Shown: positions 42,293-52,282 of the stretch, in pieces
Position numbering within the stretch: position 1 is the stretch's first letter
Layout: the number at the start of each line of letters is the position of its first letter
Assembly: GCF_022179545.1 (NCBI RefSeq)
Contig: NZ_AP025518.1
Span: forward strand, 3,100,001 to 3,164,000
Direction of reading: 5' to 3'
Length of the DNA: 64,000 nucleotides
Origin: Mycolicibacterium fortuitum subsp. fortuitum
GTDB taxonomy: Bacteria; Actinomycetota; Actinomycetes; Mycobacteriales; Mycobacteriaceae
Notes under the pieces: generated by a model
Seen by the model: the letters and a program-made list of their open reading frames with translations, nothing else
Database searches by the model: none
Told to the model about the DNA's origin: nothing
Translations under genes and position numbers: made by a program

Positions 42293-44160
42293 GTGCAGAT
42301 GCCAACCGGCGATTGTTGTCGATGGATCTGGACGACGACGAGGAACTCGACGAGCTCGACGAGTGGGGTAATCGGGCGGCCCTGGACAAGCCGCTGACGG
42401 CATCCTTGTCCATCCCGGCGATGTTCGCCGAGCAGGCGGCTCGTGACCCGGGCGCGATCGCGGTCAGCTTCCGGGGCAGCAACATCACCTACGGTGAGCT
42501 CGATCAGTCTGCGAATCGTCTGGCGCACCTGCTCGTTGAGCGCGGTGTGGGTCCGGGGCAGCGGGTGGCGTTGCTGTTCCCGCGGTCGGTCGAGGCGGTC
42601 GTGGCGATTCTGGGTGTGTTGAAAACCGGTGCGGCATATGTACCGATCGACCCCTCGGTCCCTGATGCGCGTATCGAATTCGTGCTCAGCGACTCAGCAC
42701 CGGTAGCGGCGATCAGCATCGCTGACCAGATGCATCGCTTGAGTGGGCGAGCGGTGGCCATGATCGACATCAACGACCCCACCATGACCAGCCAACCCGT
42801 CACGCCGCCGCAGGACGAGCCGGACGCCGACGACATCGCCTATTTGATTTACACCTCGGGTACCACGGGTGTTCCCAAGGGGGTGGCGGTTCCGCATGGG
42901 AATGTGACGGGGTTGTTGAGCGCGATCGATGGTGTTGTCGATCTGTCGCCGGGTCAGGTGTGGACGCAGTGTCATTCGTTGGCGTTTGACTTCTCGGTGT
43001 GGGAGATCTTCGGTGCGCTGCTGCATGGTGGGCGTCTGGTGGTGGTGGGCGAATCGGTGACGCGTTCGGCTGAAGAGTTGCATGCGTTGCTTGTTGATGA
43101 ACGTGTCAGCGTGTTGAGTCAGACGCCGTCGGCGTTCTATGCGCTGCAAGCCGCCGACGAGCTGGCTGATTCAGCATCCGAGCTCGAGCTGGAACTGGTC
43201 GTGTTCGGTGGGGAGGCGTTGGAGCCGGCTCGGCTCAAGTCGTGGCTGACTGAGCATCCGGTGTTGCCGCGGTTGATCAACATGTATGGGATTACCGAGA
43301 CGACGGTGCATGCGTCGTTTCGGGAGATCACTGCTGGCGATGTCGGGGGGGTTGGGAGTCCGATCGGTGTGCCGTTGGACCATCTGGCATTTTTTGTGCT
43401 TGATGGTTGGTTGCGTCCGGCGCCGGTGGGTGTGGTGGGTGAGTTGTATGTGGCCGGTGCGGGTTTGGGTTATGGCTATGTGGGGCGCACTGGGTTGTCG
43501 TCGACTCGGTTTGTGGCGTGTCCGTTTGGTTTGGCGGGCGGGCGGATGTATCGGACCGGGGATTTGGTGTGTTGGGGGGCTGACGGTCAGCTGCAGTATG
43601 TGGGTCGTGCTGATGAGCAGGTCAAGATTCGTGGTTATCGCATCGAGTTGGGGGAGATCCAGTCGGCGTTGATGGCGTTGGACGGTGTGGATCAGGCGGT
43701 GGTGATCGCGCGGGAGGATCGTCCCGGCGACAAGCGTCTGGTCGGTTACCTCACCGGCACTGTTGATCCTGCAGTGGCGCGTGCCGAGCTCGCCGAGAAG
43801 CTGCCCTCCTACATGGTGCCCACCGCGGTCGTCGCTCTGGACGAATTTGCGTTGACCGTCAACGGCAAACTCGACAAAAAAGCGTTACCAGCACCCGAAT
43901 ACCAACACACCGACGAGTATCGGGCTCCGACCACTCCCACTGAGGAGATCGTCGCCGGTATCTACGCCCAGGTTCTCGGACTGGACCGCGTCGGTGTCGA
44001 CGCGTCGTTCTTCGATCTGGGCGGCGATTCGCTGCAGGCCATGCGCCTGGTCGCCGCGCTCAATCGGACGTTGAACGCGGGCTTGGAAGAGCGCGTCGTG
44101 TTCGACGCTCCCACGGTCGCCCAGTTGATGCTTCGCATCGGTGGTGAGCAAGGTCGTCAA
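41011..44160 (+). other. NRPS module 7, split between two proteins: C(D-L) | A-T, predicted Thr
   Basis: C7 (HHIVLDG at 41453) is the C terminus of the first NRPS and A7-T7 open the second. The A7 code is D-F-W-S-V-G-M-V-H-K, identical to A1, so Thr. T7 Ser is at 44029 ([11 protein letters not shown]). No E domain. Confidence 0.75.
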
Positions 44161-47100
44161 CAGCCGTTGGTGGCCGGCAAGCGGCCCATGGTGATGCCGT
44201 TGTCCTATGCACAAAGCCGATTGTGGTTCATCGATCAATTGAACGGTCCCTCACCGGTTTACAACCTGGCAGCAGCGCTTCACCTTGATGGCCCACTGGA
44301 TGTGGAAGCCCTCGGCGCGGCATTCGCCGACCTCCTGGGCCGCCACGAGAGCCTGCGAACCTTGTTCCCCACGGTCGAGGGAACGCCGCAACAGCTGATT
44401 GTTCCCGCCGATCAGACCGAATTCGGTTGGCAAGTCGTCGATGCCGTCGGTTGGTCGGCAGACCGGCTGCAGAAGGCCATCGAAGATTCCGCCCGCCACA
44501 GTTTCGATCTGGCCACCGAGATCCCGGTACGCGCAAAGGTTTTTCGGGTTTCCGAGGACCGGCATGTTTTGGCGGTGGTGGTGCACCATATCGCTGCCGA
44601 CGGCTGGTCGATCACGCCGCTGGTGGCAGATCTGGGAGTGGCCTACACGAGCAGGCGGATAGGACAGGCCCCTGACTGGCAGCCATTGGCAGTTCAGTAT
44701 GCGGATTACACCCTGTGGCAGCGCGCCCAGCTCGGCGACCTCGAGCACAGCAACAGCCGGATCTCCCAGCAGCTGGATTACTGGGCGGAGACCCTGGCCG
44801 GGATGCCCGAGCGCCTGACGCTTCCGACCGACCGGCCGTACCCACTGGTGGCCGACCAAAAGGGCAACCGGGTCGAGGTGCAGTGGTCCGCCGATTTGCA
44901 GTTACAGGTGGCGCGCCTGGCTCGCGATCACAACGCGACGAAGTTCATGGTGGTCCAAGCGGCACTGCTCACCCTGCTGTCCAAGCTCAGCTCGAGTACT
45001 GATGTGGCAGTGGGCTTCCCGATCGCCGGGCGCCGTGATCCTGCCCTCGACGGCCTGATCGGGTTCTTCGTCAACACCCTGGTGCTGCGGGCAGACCTCG
45101 CAGGGAATCCCAGCGTCACAGAAGTGCTGGACCAGGTAAGAGCGCGGACCCTCGGTGCGTTCGACCATCAAGACGTGCCCTTCGAGGTCCTGGTCGAACG
45201 GCTCAACCCGTCGCGGTCGCTGGCCCATCACCCGCTGGTGCAGGTGATGCTGGCCTGGCAGAACGTTCCCGGGCAGGTCGGCGAAGCCGACAAGGTGCTG
45301 CTGGAGGATCTGCAGGTCACGCAGCTGCCGCTGGACACGCACACCGCCCGCACGGACCTGTCGTTCTCGTTGGCCGAACGGTGGACCGAAACCGGAGAAG
45401 CCGCAGGAATTTCCGGCACTGTCGAGTTCCGGACCGACGTATTCGACGACAACAGCATCGAAGTGCTGATCGATCGGTTACGCCGGGTGCTCGAGTCGAT
45501 GGCCGCCGACCCGACCCGCCGGTTGTCGGCGATCGATGTGCTCGACGCCGACGAGCGGGTGCGGCTGGACACGGTGGGCAATCGGGCAGCGCTGGCCCGT
45601 CCTGAACCAACGACGGCTACGATCCCGGCACTGTTCGAGAGGCACGTGGTCCGCGATCGGGAGGCGATCGCAGTCAGCTTCGACGGTAGGCAGATCACGT
45701 ATGGAGAGCTCGATCAGGCCGCGAACAGACTGGCGCAGTTGCTCGTTGAGAACGGTGTCGGCCCCGGGCAACGGGTCGCGTTGCTGTTCACCCGCTCAGT
45801 TGAGGCGATCGTCGCGATCTTCGCAGTGCTCAAGTCCGGCGCGGCGTATGTGCCGATCGACCCTGTGGTGCCCGACTCCCGGTTGTCGTTCGTCCTCACC
45901 GATTCCGCGCCGGTCGCCGTGGTCACCACAACCGACCTGATCCCCCGGATCGTCGGTCATGGGCTGCTGGTGATCGACGTCTGTGAGATCACGGTTCGTG
46001 CGATCGATGATCGTCGGGCCGCTGTGTTGCCCGCACCCGGTCCGGACGACATCGCATATCTGATCTACACGTCGGGGACCACCGGCGTGCCGAAAGGTGT
46101 GGCGATCCCGCACCGCAACGTGGCCCGCCTACTGGCGGCGCTGGACACCGAGCTGGAATTGTCCGCGGATCAGGTATGGACGCAATGTCATTCGTTGGCG
46201 TTCGACTTCTCGGTGTGGGAGATCTTCGGTGCGCTGCTGCATGGCGGGCGGCTGGTGGTCGTGGGCGACGCGGTAGCCCGTTCGCCTGAAGAGTTGCATG
46301 CGTTGCTCGTCGATGAACACGTCAGCGTGCTGAGCCAGACGCCGTCGGCGTTCTATGCGCTGCAAGCCGCCGACGAGCTGGCTGATTCAGCATCCGAGCT
46401 CGAGCTGGAACTGGTCGTGTTCGGTGGGGAGGCGTTGGAGCCGGCCCGGCTGGGTGAGTGGTTACAGGATCATCCGGTGTTGCCGCGGTTGATCAATATG
46501 TATGGGATTACCGAGACGACGGTGCATGCGTCGTTTCGGGAGATCACTGCTGGCGATGTCGGGGGGGTTGGGAGTCCGATCGGTGTGCCGTTGGACCATC
46601 TGGCGTTTTTTGTGCTTGATGGTTGGTTGCGTCCGGCGCCGGTGGGTGTGGTGGGTGAGTTGTATGTGGCCGGTGCGGGTTTGGGTTATGGCTATGTGGG
46701 TCGCACTGGGTTGTCGTCGACTCGGTTTGTGGCGTGTCCGTTTGGTTTGGCGGGCGGGCGGATGTATCGGACCGGGGATTTGGTGTGTTGGGGGGCTGAC
46801 GGTCAGCTGCAGTATGTGGGTCGTGCTGATGAGCAGGTCAAGATTCGTGGTTATCGCATCGAGTTGGGGGAGATCCAGTCGGCGTTGATGGCGTTGGACG
46901 GTGTGGATCAGGCGGTGGTGATCGCGCGGGAGGATCGTCCCGGTGACAAGCGTCTGGTCGGTTACCTCACCGGCACGGCTGACCCGGTCGAGTGCCGGGT
47001 CGCACTGTCCGAGAAGCTGCCCTCCTACATGGTGCCCACCGCGGTGGTCGCTCTGGACGAATTTCCGTTGACCGTCAACGGCAAACTCGACCAGAAGGCC

Positions 47101-50100
47101 TTGCCTGCACCGGAATACCAGGACATCGATCATTACCGTGCCCCGGCCACCCGCCTCGAGGAAATCCTGGCCGGTATCTTCGCCGAGGTGCTCGGGCTGG
47201 AGCAGGTCGGGGTCGACGACTCATTCTTCGACCTTGGCGGAGACAGTATTTCGGCCATCCAGGTGATATGGCGGGCACACAGTGCCGGTCTGACCGGTCG
47301 CCCGCGCGACATCTTCGTCCAGCAGACCGTCGCCCGGCTGGCACGTGTGGTCAGGATGTCCAACAGCGCGGGCAGCGTGGCCGACGAAGGTCTCGGACCG
47401 GTCGTGCCCACCCCGATCATGCGGTGGCTCAAGAGCCTGGAGACTTCCGAGGGGCCAATCGACGAGTTCAACCAGACGGTCGTGCTGCAAGCCCCATCGG
47501 GTGCATCTGCGGATGATGTCGCAATCTTGTTGCAGGCCTTGCTCGATCGACACGGGATGCTGCGGTTGCGCGCAGAAGACGACGGTGCCGGCGGATGGTC
47601 GTTGACGGTGCCCGAGGCAGATGCCGTCGACGCGGGCACGTGTCTGCATACGGTGGACGTGCTGTCGGAAGAGGCTCTGGCCGCCGCGAGGTCCCGGTTG
47701 AACCCGGCCGCCGGGGTGATGCTGAGTGCGGTGTGGAGTGCCTCCACGGGGCAACTGGCGCTGGTCGTCCACCACCTCGCTGTTGACGGCGTCTCGTGGC
47801 GAATCATGTTGGAGGACCTCAACATCGCCTGGGTGCAGCATCGCGGCGACCAGCCGGTGCTGTTGCCGCGGACCGGAACGTCGTTCACTCGGTGGGCCGA
47901 TCTGCTGTCTGAGTACGCGTACCACCCCGACGTGGTCGAGCAGGCGGACATCTGGCGGCGAGTGACCACGATTCCGGCTTCGTTGCCTGCACCGCACCCT
48001 TCGGAGGATACGTTCGCCACGGCGGGCTACCTGTCGGAATTCCTCGACGCCGAGACCACCCACATGCTGCTGGGCGAGGTTCCGACAGCATTTCACGCCG
48101 GCGTGCAGGAGATCCTGCTGATCGCCTTCGCTTTGGCGTGGACGCAGTATCTCGGGACCGGCGGTGCGCCGATCGCGATCGACGTCGAGGGTCACGGCAG
48201 GCAAGAGGACGTGGTACCCGGTGGGTCCGATGACCACGACGTCGACCTGTCCCGGACGGTCGGGTGGTTCACCACCAAGTACCCGGTGGCTCTGAACTTC
48301 GGCGGTCCGGTGGGCGGGCTGCGTTGGACACAGGTGGTGGCTGGTGATGCCGCGCTCGGCGCGGTGATCAAGGATGCCAAAGAGCAGCTGCGCGCTCTGC
48401 CCGACGGTCTGACCTACGGCCTGCTCCGCTATTTGAATTCCGACGTGGATCTGGCCGGTTCCGATCCCGTGATCGGGTTCAACTATCTCGGGCGACTGGG
48501 GTCCCCGGCGGCCTACGCGTCGGGCGACGTGTGGCGGTTCAGCCAGGCCGGTTTTTCGTTGACCGGTGCTGCCGGGTCCATGCCCATCGCACTGGCACAC
48601 TCGGTGGAGCTCAACGCCGTCACCATCGACACCGATACCGGCCCGCATCTGAATGCCACCTGGACCTGGGCGCCTTCCGCGCTGGATCGCACAGCCGTCA
48701 CCCGGATCAGTCGGTTGTGGTTCGACGCGCTGGCGGGCATCTGCGCACATGTGCGGCGTGGTGGCGGCGGCTTGACGCCGTCGGACATCGCCCCGGCCCG
48801 CTTGAGTCAGCGTCAGCTCGATGAGCTGCATGCCCAATTCCCGGTCGCGGACGTACTGCAGCTGACTCCGCTGCAACAGGGACTGCTGTACCACGCGGGC
48901 GTCGCGAAATCATCCGGTGACGACGTCTACGCGGTGCAGCTGGATCTGGCATTGAGCGGTCCGCTCGAGGTGAACCAGCTGCGCGAGGCCGTGCAGACCG
49001 CCGTCAGCCGGCATCCACATCTGACGGCTCGTTTCTGCCACCAATTCGAGCAACCTGTACAGGTCATTCCCGCGGATCCCGTTGCGCCCTGGCGATACAT
49101 CGAGTTGCACACCGACGGTGTCGGCGTCGAGGCAGAGATCGAGGAGATCTGCGCGGCCGAGCGCGCAGCTGTGTGTGACCTCGAGAACCAGCCCGCCTTC
49201 CGGGTAGCTCTCATTCGCGTCGCGGACAACACCCATCGGTTCGTGCTGACCAATCACCACATCGTGCTCGACGGCTGGTCGATGCCGATATTGATGCAGG
49301 AGATCTTCGCCGGCTACCAGGGGGTCCGGTTGCCCGCCGCCTCGCCGTACCGCAGTTTCATGGCGTGGTTGGCCGAACGCGATCACCATGCCGCGCACGC
49401 CGCGTGGCGGGAGGTGCTGGCCGGTTTCGACACCCCGATTCTCGTGGGACCGCCGCAGAAGTTGCGGTTCGGGGAGAGAAGCGTCGCCTCGTATCGGATA
49501 CCGGCGAAGACCACGAGGGCACTCACCAAGTTGGCCCGTTCTCACCACACCACCGTCAACGTGGTGTTGCAGGGAGCCTGGGCATTACTGCTCAGTTCGC
49601 TGACCGGCCAGCCTGACGTTGCCTTCGGCACCGTCGTCTCGGGTAGGTCGCCGGAGGTCGACGGTGCGGATTCGATGGTGGGCCTGCTGATCAACACGGT
49701 GCCGGTACGCGCGACCTTCACTCCGGACATGACCACGGCCGGGCTGCTGGATCAATTACAGAGCGCCCACAACGACACGCTCGAGCATCAGCACGTGGCC
49801 CTCAGCGACATCCACCGCATCACCGGGCAGGATCGCCTGTTCGACACCGTCTTCGTCTATGAGAACTACCCGACCGAGGCCGGGACTCAACCGGGCGGCG
49901 ACGGGTTGGCCATCATCGGTTTCAGCAGTCGCGACTACTACCACTATCCGATCTCGGTGCAGGCCGGGCCGGGCCGGGAACTGGAACTGCGGGTCCAGTA
50001 CGACACCGATGTCTTCGACGCGGAATCCATCGAAGCGCTGATGGAGCGGTTCCGGAAGGTACTGGTGGAGATGACCGCACATCCGGGTCGCCGATTGTCG

Positions 50101-50451
50101 TCATTGGACTTTATGAAGGGCTCCGAGCCGCGGCTGGGCAGCTGGGCACTCGCGGCTGAGCCCACGGTCTCGCAGCCGGTTTCATCACCGGACTCGTCCG
50201 GTGATGCATACTGCCCGCCGGCGACCTTGATCGAGCAGATCGTGGCCAGCATCTACGCCGAGGTGCTGGGTGTAGACCGGGTCGGGGTGGAGGAGTCGTT
50301 CTTCGATTCGGGTGGCGATTCGATCTCAGCGATGCGTGCCATCGCTGCGATCAACGCAGCCCTCGACGTCGAGCTCACGGTGCTCACGCTGTTCGAATCG
50401 CCGTCGGTGCGCAGCCTGGCTCAGCAGTTGGAGAACACCCCCGCTCAGTGA
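42289..50451 (+). CDS. Nonribosomal peptide synthetase, A-T of module 7, module 8, and terminal C-T
   Basis: This is a 2720-residue protein starting at a GTG that overlaps the stop of the first NRPS by 4 bases. The first 40 residues are acidic ([16 protein letters not shown]) and could dock to the upstream protein, though the stretch also resembles the normal C-A linker. Domains: A7 (42-535), T7 (Ser 581), C8 (635-1101), A8 (1111-1608), T8 (Ser 1653), E8 (1705-2168), C9 (2185-2608), T9 (Ser 2678). Both A domains have the Thr-like code DFWSVGMVHK. It lacks an A domain in the last module and lacks any TE or reductase, and no stand-alone thioesterase gene follows. How the peptide is released is unknown: C9 could be a release domain, T9 could be charged in trans, or an external acyltransferase could act. 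Its stop is 24 bp from a convergent gene. Confidence 0.95.
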   Translation: MSADANRRLLSMDLDDDEELDELDEWGNRAALDKPLTASLSIPAMFAEQAARDPGAIAVSFRGSNITYGELDQSANRLAHLLVERGVGPGQRVALLFPRSVEAVVAILGVLKTGAAYVPIDPSVPDARIEFVLSDSAPVAAISIADQMHRLSGRAVAMIDINDPTMTSQPVTPPQDEPDADDIAYLIYTSGTTGVPKGVAVPHGNVTGLLSAIDGVVDLSPGQVWTQCHSLAFDFSVWEIFGALLHGGRLVVVGESVTRSAEELHALLVDERVSVLSQTPSAFYALQAADELADSASELELELVVFGGEALEPARLKSWLTEHPVLPRLINMYGITETTVHASFREITAGDVGGVGSPIGVPLDHLAFFVLDGWLRPAPVGVVGELYVAGAGLGYGYVGRTGLSSTRFVACPFGLAGGRMYRTGDLVCWGADGQLQYVGRADEQVKIRGYRIELGEIQSALMALDGVDQAVVIAREDRPGDKRLVGYLTGTVDPAVARAELAEKLPSYMVPTAVVALDEFALTVNGKLDKKALPAPEYQHTDEYRAPTTPTEEIVAGIYAQVLGLDRVGVDASFFDLGGDSLQAMRLVAALNRTLNAGLEERVVFDAPTVAQLMLRIGGEQGRQQPLVAGKRPMVMPLSYAQSRLWFIDQLNGPSPVYNLAAALHLDGPLDVEALGAAFADLLGRHESLRTLFPTVEGTPQQLIVPADQTEFGWQVVDAVGWSADRLQKAIEDSARHSFDLATEIPVRAKVFRVSEDRHVLAVVVHHIAADGWSITPLVADLGVAYTSRRIGQAPDWQPLAVQYADYTLWQRAQLGDLEHSNSRISQQLDYWAETLAGMPERLTLPTDRPYPLVADQKGNRVEVQWSADLQLQVARLARDHNATKFMVVQAALLTLLSKLSSSTDVAVGFPIAGRRDPALDGLIGFFVNTLVLRADLAGNPSVTEVLDQVRARTLGAFDHQDVPFEVLVERLNPSRSLAHHPLVQVMLAWQNVPGQVGEADKVLLEDLQVTQLPLDTHTARTDLSFSLAERWTETGEAAGISGTVEFRTDVFDDNSIEVLIDRLRRVLESMAADPTRRLSAIDVLDADERVRLDTVGNRAALARPEPTTATIPALFERHVVRDREAIAVSFDGRQITYGELDQAANRLAQLLVENGVGPGQRVALLFTRSVEAIVAIFAVLKSGAAYVPIDPVVPDSRLSFVLTDSAPVAVVTTTDLIPRIVGHGLLVIDVCEITVRAIDDRRAAVLPAPGPDDIAYLIYTSGTTGVPKGVAIPHRNVARLLAALDTELELSADQVWTQCHSLAFDFSVWEIFGALLHGGRLVVVGDAVARSPEELHALLVDEHVSVLSQTPSAFYALQAADELADSASELELELVVFGGEALEPARLGEWLQDHPVLPRLINMYGITETTVHASFREITAGDVGGVGSPIGVPLDHLAFFVLDGWLRPAPVGVVGELYVAGAGLGYGYVGRTGLSSTRFVACPFGLAGGRMYRTGDLVCWGADGQLQYVGRADEQVKIRGYRIELGEIQSALMALDGVDQAVVIAREDRPGDKRLVGYLTGTADPVECRVALSEKLPSYMVPTAVVALDEFPLTVNGKLDQKALPAPEYQDIDHYRAPATRLEEILAGIFAEVLGLEQVGVDDSFFDLGGDSISAIQVIWRAHSAGLTGRPRDIFVQQTVARLARVVRMSNSAGSVADEGLGPVVPTPIMRWLKSLETSEGPIDEFNQTVVLQAPSGASADDVAILLQALLDRHGMLRLRAEDDGAGGWSLTVPEADAVDAGTCLHTVDVLSEEALAAARSRLNPAAGVMLSAVWSASTGQLALVVHHLAVDGVSWRIMLEDLNIAWVQHRGDQPVLLPRTGTSFTRWADLLSEYAYHPDVVEQADIWRRVTTIPASLPAPHPSEDTFATAGYLSEFLDAETTHMLLGEVPTAFHAGVQEILLIAFALAWTQYLGTGGAPIAIDVEGHGRQEDVVPGGSDDHDVDLSRTVGWFTTKYPVALNFGGPVGGLRWTQVVAGDAALGAVIKDAKEQLRALPDGLTYGLLRYLNSDVDLAGSDPVIGFNYLGRLGSPAAYASGDVWRFSQAGFSLTGAAGSMPIALAHSVELNAVTIDTDTGPHLNATWTWAPSALDRTAVTRISRLWFDALAGICAHVRRGGGGLTPSDIAPARLSQRQLDELHAQFPVADVLQLTPLQQGLLYHAGVAKSSGDDVYAVQLDLALSGPLEVNQLREAVQTAVSRHPHLTARFCHQFEQPVQVIPADPVAPWRYIELHTDGVGVEAEIEEICAAERAAVCDLENQPAFRVALIRVADNTHRFVLTNHHIVLDGWSMPILMQEIFAGYQGVRLPAASPYRSFMAWLAERDHHAAHAAWREVLAGFDTPILVGPPQKLRFGERSVASYRIPAKTTRALTKLARSHHTTVNVVLQGAWALLLSSLTGQPDVAFGTVVSGRSPEVDGADSMVGLLINTVPVRATFTPDMTTAGLLDQLQSAHNDTLEHQHVALSDIHRITGQDRLFDTVFVYENYPTEAGTQPGGDGLAIIGFSSRDYYHYPISVQAGPGRELELRVQYDTDVFDAESIEALMERFRKVLVEMTAHPGRRLSSLDFMKGSEPRLGSWALAAEPTVSQPVSSPDSSGDAYCPPATLIEQIVASIYAEVLGVDRVGVEESFFDSGGDSISAMRAIAAINAALDVELTVLTLFESPSVRSLAQQLENTPAQ
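42834..43890 (+). repeat. A7 copy of the near-identical A-domain DNA block
   Basis: It matches A1 from the ATP-binding motif to NGKLD with only scattered differences, except about 43141-43195 where it instead matches A8 ([15 protein letters not shown]). It is therefore a mosaic of the other two copies. Confidence 0.85.
44161..48800 (+). other. NRPS module 8: C(L-L)-A-T-E, predicted Thr
   Basis: C8 has HHIAADG at 44584. The A8 code is again D-F-W-S-V-G-M-V-H-K. T8 ([11 protein letters not shown]) and E8 ([12 protein letters not shown] at 47770) give D-(allo)Thr. The A-T-E part is a close copy of module 1. Confidence 0.75.
46357..47087 (+). repeat. A8 copy of the near-identical A-domain DNA block
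   Basis: The first part (46357-46445) is nearly the same as A7 43141-43229. The remainder from about 46475 is nearly the same as A1, including the [16 protein letters not shown] segment that A7 lacks. The upstream half of A8 uses normal GC-rich codons, so the junction is visible in the sequence. Confidence 0.85.
48801..50451 (+). other. NRPS terminal module 9: C(D-L)-T without A domain or release domain
   Basis: C9 has HHIVLDG at 49255 and a complete C-terminal half. After a short linker comes a carrier domain with [15 protein letters not shown] (Ser at 50320), then the stop. There is no A domain between them and no TE or reductase after them. Confidence 0.85.
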
Positions 50452-50475
50452 ACGACCGCGACGCTGCGCGGACGA

Positions 50476-51150
50476 TCACCACATATAGGGCACCAGGCGG
50501 TAGCGCGCTTTCTGGGCGTATTCGCGGTATCCCTCCAACTGCTCCACCAACAGCTTCTCTTCGTCGCGGATACGGACGACGAGCATGAGAAGGCCGGGTA
50601 GGACCGGCAGGAGCCCCCAGTAGGACCCGAGCGCGAGGGGGAAGCCGACGATGGTGAGGACGTTGCCGGTGTACATGGGGTGCCGTACGAGTCCGTACAG
50701 GCCGGTGGAGACCAGCTTCTGGTCTGTCTCCACCTGAACGGTGGAGGCCGCGAAGCTGTTCTGGATGACGACAAGGCTCGTGACACCGAGCCCCAGTGCC
50801 ACCAGGACGTCACCGGCCACACAGACCGCCGCCGGCACTGAGGACCAATCGAAGCGATGGTCGAGGCCGCTGATAACCACCATCGCGGCCAGAGACGCGT
50901 ACCACCCGGCGATCAGGACCTTTTGCAGCGTTCGGCTTTCGGCGGCCGGACCCGCGCGCTTGCGGCGTTCGTGGGCAGCGGGATCGGCCCGTTGGAGGTA
51001 GATGCTGGGGATCCACGTCGACAGAGCGAACACCACCAGAAAGGCCCACGCCTGCCAGTAGTTGAAGGTCCCGGCGAGGGCGAACAGCACCAAGCCGAAC
51101 ACGATGAGTTCAACAAGGCCGAATGCCACTACTCTCGCAACGGCTTTCAC
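50476..51150 (-). CDS. Isoprenylcysteine carboxyl methyltransferase (ICMT)-family membrane protein
   Basis: This is a protein of about 224 residues with four to five membrane helices. The C-terminal signature GLYGLVRHPMYTG followed by RIRDEEKLL and FxxYxxR-like GYREYAQKARYRLVPY is that of the ICMT/NnrU-type SAM-dependent membrane methyltransferases. The GTG at 51150 is preferred because AGGAGG lies 4 nt upstream on the minus strand; an ATG at 51195 would add 15 residues with no hydrophobic character. It converges on the NRPS gene. It might be a tailoring enzyme (for example C-terminal methyl-ester formation) or a neighbour unrelated to the cluster. No evidence in the sequence decides this. 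Confidence 0.85.
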   Translation of the reverse strand: MKAVARVVAFGLVELIVFGLVLFALAGTFNYWQAWAFLVVFALSTWIPSIYLQRADPAAHERRKRAGPAAESRTLQKVLIAGWYASLAAMVVISGLDHRFDWSSVPAAVCVAGDVLVALGLGVTSLVVIQNSFAASTVQVETDQKLVSTGLYGLVRHPMYTGNVLTIVGFPLALGSYWGLLPVLPGLLMLVVRIRDEEKLLVEQLEGYREYAQKARYRLVPYMW

Positions 51151-51176
51151 GCATCCTCCTGTCGTCCTTGCAGCAT

Positions 51177-51192
51177 CGGCTGCCGGCAGCCG
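51177..51192. promoter_or_regulatory. 16-bp perfect palindrome upstream of ICMT-family gene
   Basis: CGGCTGCCGGCAGCCG is perfectly self-complementary and lies 27 nt upstream of the GTG start at 51150. It could be an operator or part of an mRNA hairpin; GC-rich palindromes of this size are fairly common in such genomes. Confidence 0.25.
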
Positions 51193-51337
51193 CAATGCGA
51201 CGCACGGCTCAACCTACCGTCGCCCGCCTGCGAGGTGGGTGCGATTGCCTCAAGCTACGGCCCAGCGGGGCAACCGGTTTCCGCAGGCATCCTGCCGTGG
51301 CGTCGTTCCTGGTGCTCTATCTCGTGATGAGAAGCGA

Positions 51338-51490
51338 ATGGACGGGCGCTACCCGTCCCACGCTCAAGCTATGTGGGGGAGCGGTACGAGTGTGGCGCTG
51401 GCAGTGGTCGGCTACGGCGTGCTGATCCGGGCTGCGCTCGTCGGGTATCTACCGGCCGCGCTCTTCGTCTGTGTCATTGCCTTCCAATGA
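51338..51490 (+). CDS. Possible small membrane protein (50 aa)
   Basis: An ATG-started frame encodes 50 residues, the last 35 of which are hydrophobic (SVALAVVGYGVLIRAALVG, then LPAALFVCVIAF), enough for one or two membrane helices. It ends 5 bases before the CCA end of the minus-strand tRNA. The ribosome site is poor (GAGAAG) and no family is recognised, so it may be chance. Otherwise the 300 bp between the ICMT-family gene and the tRNA hold nothing I can support. Confidence 0.25.
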   Translation: MDGRYPSHAQAMWGSGTSVALAVVGYGVLIRAALVGYLPAALFVCVIAFQ

Positions 51491-51495
51491 CACGC

Positions 51496-51572
51496 TGGTG
51501 CCCTCGGTGAGATTCGAACTCACACTGTACGGGTTTTGAATCCGTTTCCTCTGCCAGTTGGGATACGAGGGC
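51496..51572 (-). tRNA. tRNA, anticodon CAA (Leu), atypical short variable arm
   Basis: Read on the minus strand it folds into a full cloverleaf: acceptor GCCCTCG with CGAGGGC, discriminator A and encoded CCA; a D stem TCC/GGA with AACTGGCAGA loop; anticodon loop TTCAAAA (CAA); variable region of 5 bases; T arm GTGAG-TTCGAAT-CTCAC. The anticodon stem ACGGA/CCCGT has an A-C mismatch next to the loop. Bacterial tRNA-Leu normally has a long variable arm, which this lacks, so amino-acid identity is less certain than the presence of a tRNA. Confidence 0.85.
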
Positions 51573-51655
51573 GTCCCGTTCGGTACTGCGGCCTACTACC
51601 TTAGAGGATGCCCCCGCGCTCGCCGAACAGCGCCCTCCACGACACAATGTTCTCC

Positions 51656-52282
51656 ATGACCGGGTCACCGAAAGACGCTGACAGCCCCCGCCGCGTGCTC
51701 ATCGCCGAGGACGAGGCGCTCATCCGCCTCGATCTCGCCGAGATGCTGCGTGAAGAGGGCTATGAGGTCGTCGGGGAGGCCGGTGACGGCCAGGAGGCCG
51801 TCGAGCTCGCCGAGTCGCTGCGCCCGGACCTGGTGATCATGGACGTCAAGATGCCGCGGCGCGACGGGATCGACGCCGCCTCAGAGATCGCCAGCAAGCG
51901 CATCGCCCCGATCGTCATCCTGACCGCCTTCAGCCAGCGGGAACTGGTCGAACGTGCCCGCGACGCCGGAGCGATGGCCTATCTGGTCAAGCCCTTCAGC
52001 ATCACTGACCTGGTACCCGCCATCGAGGTGGCCGTAAGCCGGTTCAGTGAGATCGCGGCGCTGGAGAACGAAGTCGCGACGCTGGGGGACCGGCTGGAGA
52101 CCCGCAAGCTGGTCGAGCGGGCCAAAGGTTTGCTGCAGAGCAAACACCAGATGACCGAGCCCGAGGCTTTCAAGTGGATTCAACGGGCCGCGATGGACCG
52201 CCGCACCACCATGAAACGAGTGGCCGAGGTGGTGCTGGAAACCTTGGACGAATCCGAGGAAGCACCCGCTCCGGAGAACTGA
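51656..52282 (+). CDS. pdtaR: ANTAR-domain response regulator PdtaR
   Basis: This is a 208-residue protein, nearly the length of M. tuberculosis PdtaR (Rv1626), and it reads as that protein throughout. The receiver domain (about 15-130) has the acidic pair in IAEDEAL, the phosphoacceptor Asp in VIMDVKMPRRDG, and Lys in YLVKPF. The C-terminal ANTAR domain (about 140-200) contains LVERAKGLLQ and AFKWIQRAAMDRRTTMKRVAE, which bind paired RNA hairpins to prevent transcription termination. It is phosphorylated by the kinase PdtaS, whose gene is not here. I use the ATG at 51656 by alignment to Rv1626; in-frame ATGs exist 9 bases upstream and at 51608. A Leu-CAA tRNA lies just upstream on the other strand. 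Confidence 0.95.
   Translation: MTGSPKDADSPRRVLIAEDEALIRLDLAEMLREEGYEVVGEAGDGQEAVELAESLRPDLVIMDVKMPRRDGIDAASEIASKRIAPIVILTAFSQRELVERARDAGAMAYLVKPFSITDLVPAIEVAVSRFSEIAALENEVATLGDRLETRKLVERAKGLLQSKHQMTEPEAFKWIQRAAMDRRTTMKRVAEVVLETLDESEEAPAPEN

Noticed and set aside
19681..47087. Repeated blocks as CRISPR or transposon copies
   Set aside because: They lie in frame inside A domains, are about 1 kb, and have no spacers, terminal inverted repeats or transposase.
17858..50451. Interpretation as the standard GPL synthetases mps1/mps2
   Set aside because: GPL synthesis needs four modules (Phe-Thr-Ala-alaninol). Here there are eight A domains, a different epimerase pattern and no predicted Phe starter.
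50452..50475. Missed thioesterase after the second NRPS
   Set aside because: Only 24 bp separate the NRPS stop from a convergent gene. No frame downstream shows a GxSxG hydrolase.
51062..51490. Longer 142-codon plus-strand frame opposite the ICMT-family gene
   Set aside because: Its first two thirds are antisense to a clear membrane methyltransferase or lack coding character. Only the last 50 codons are kept as a weak candidate.
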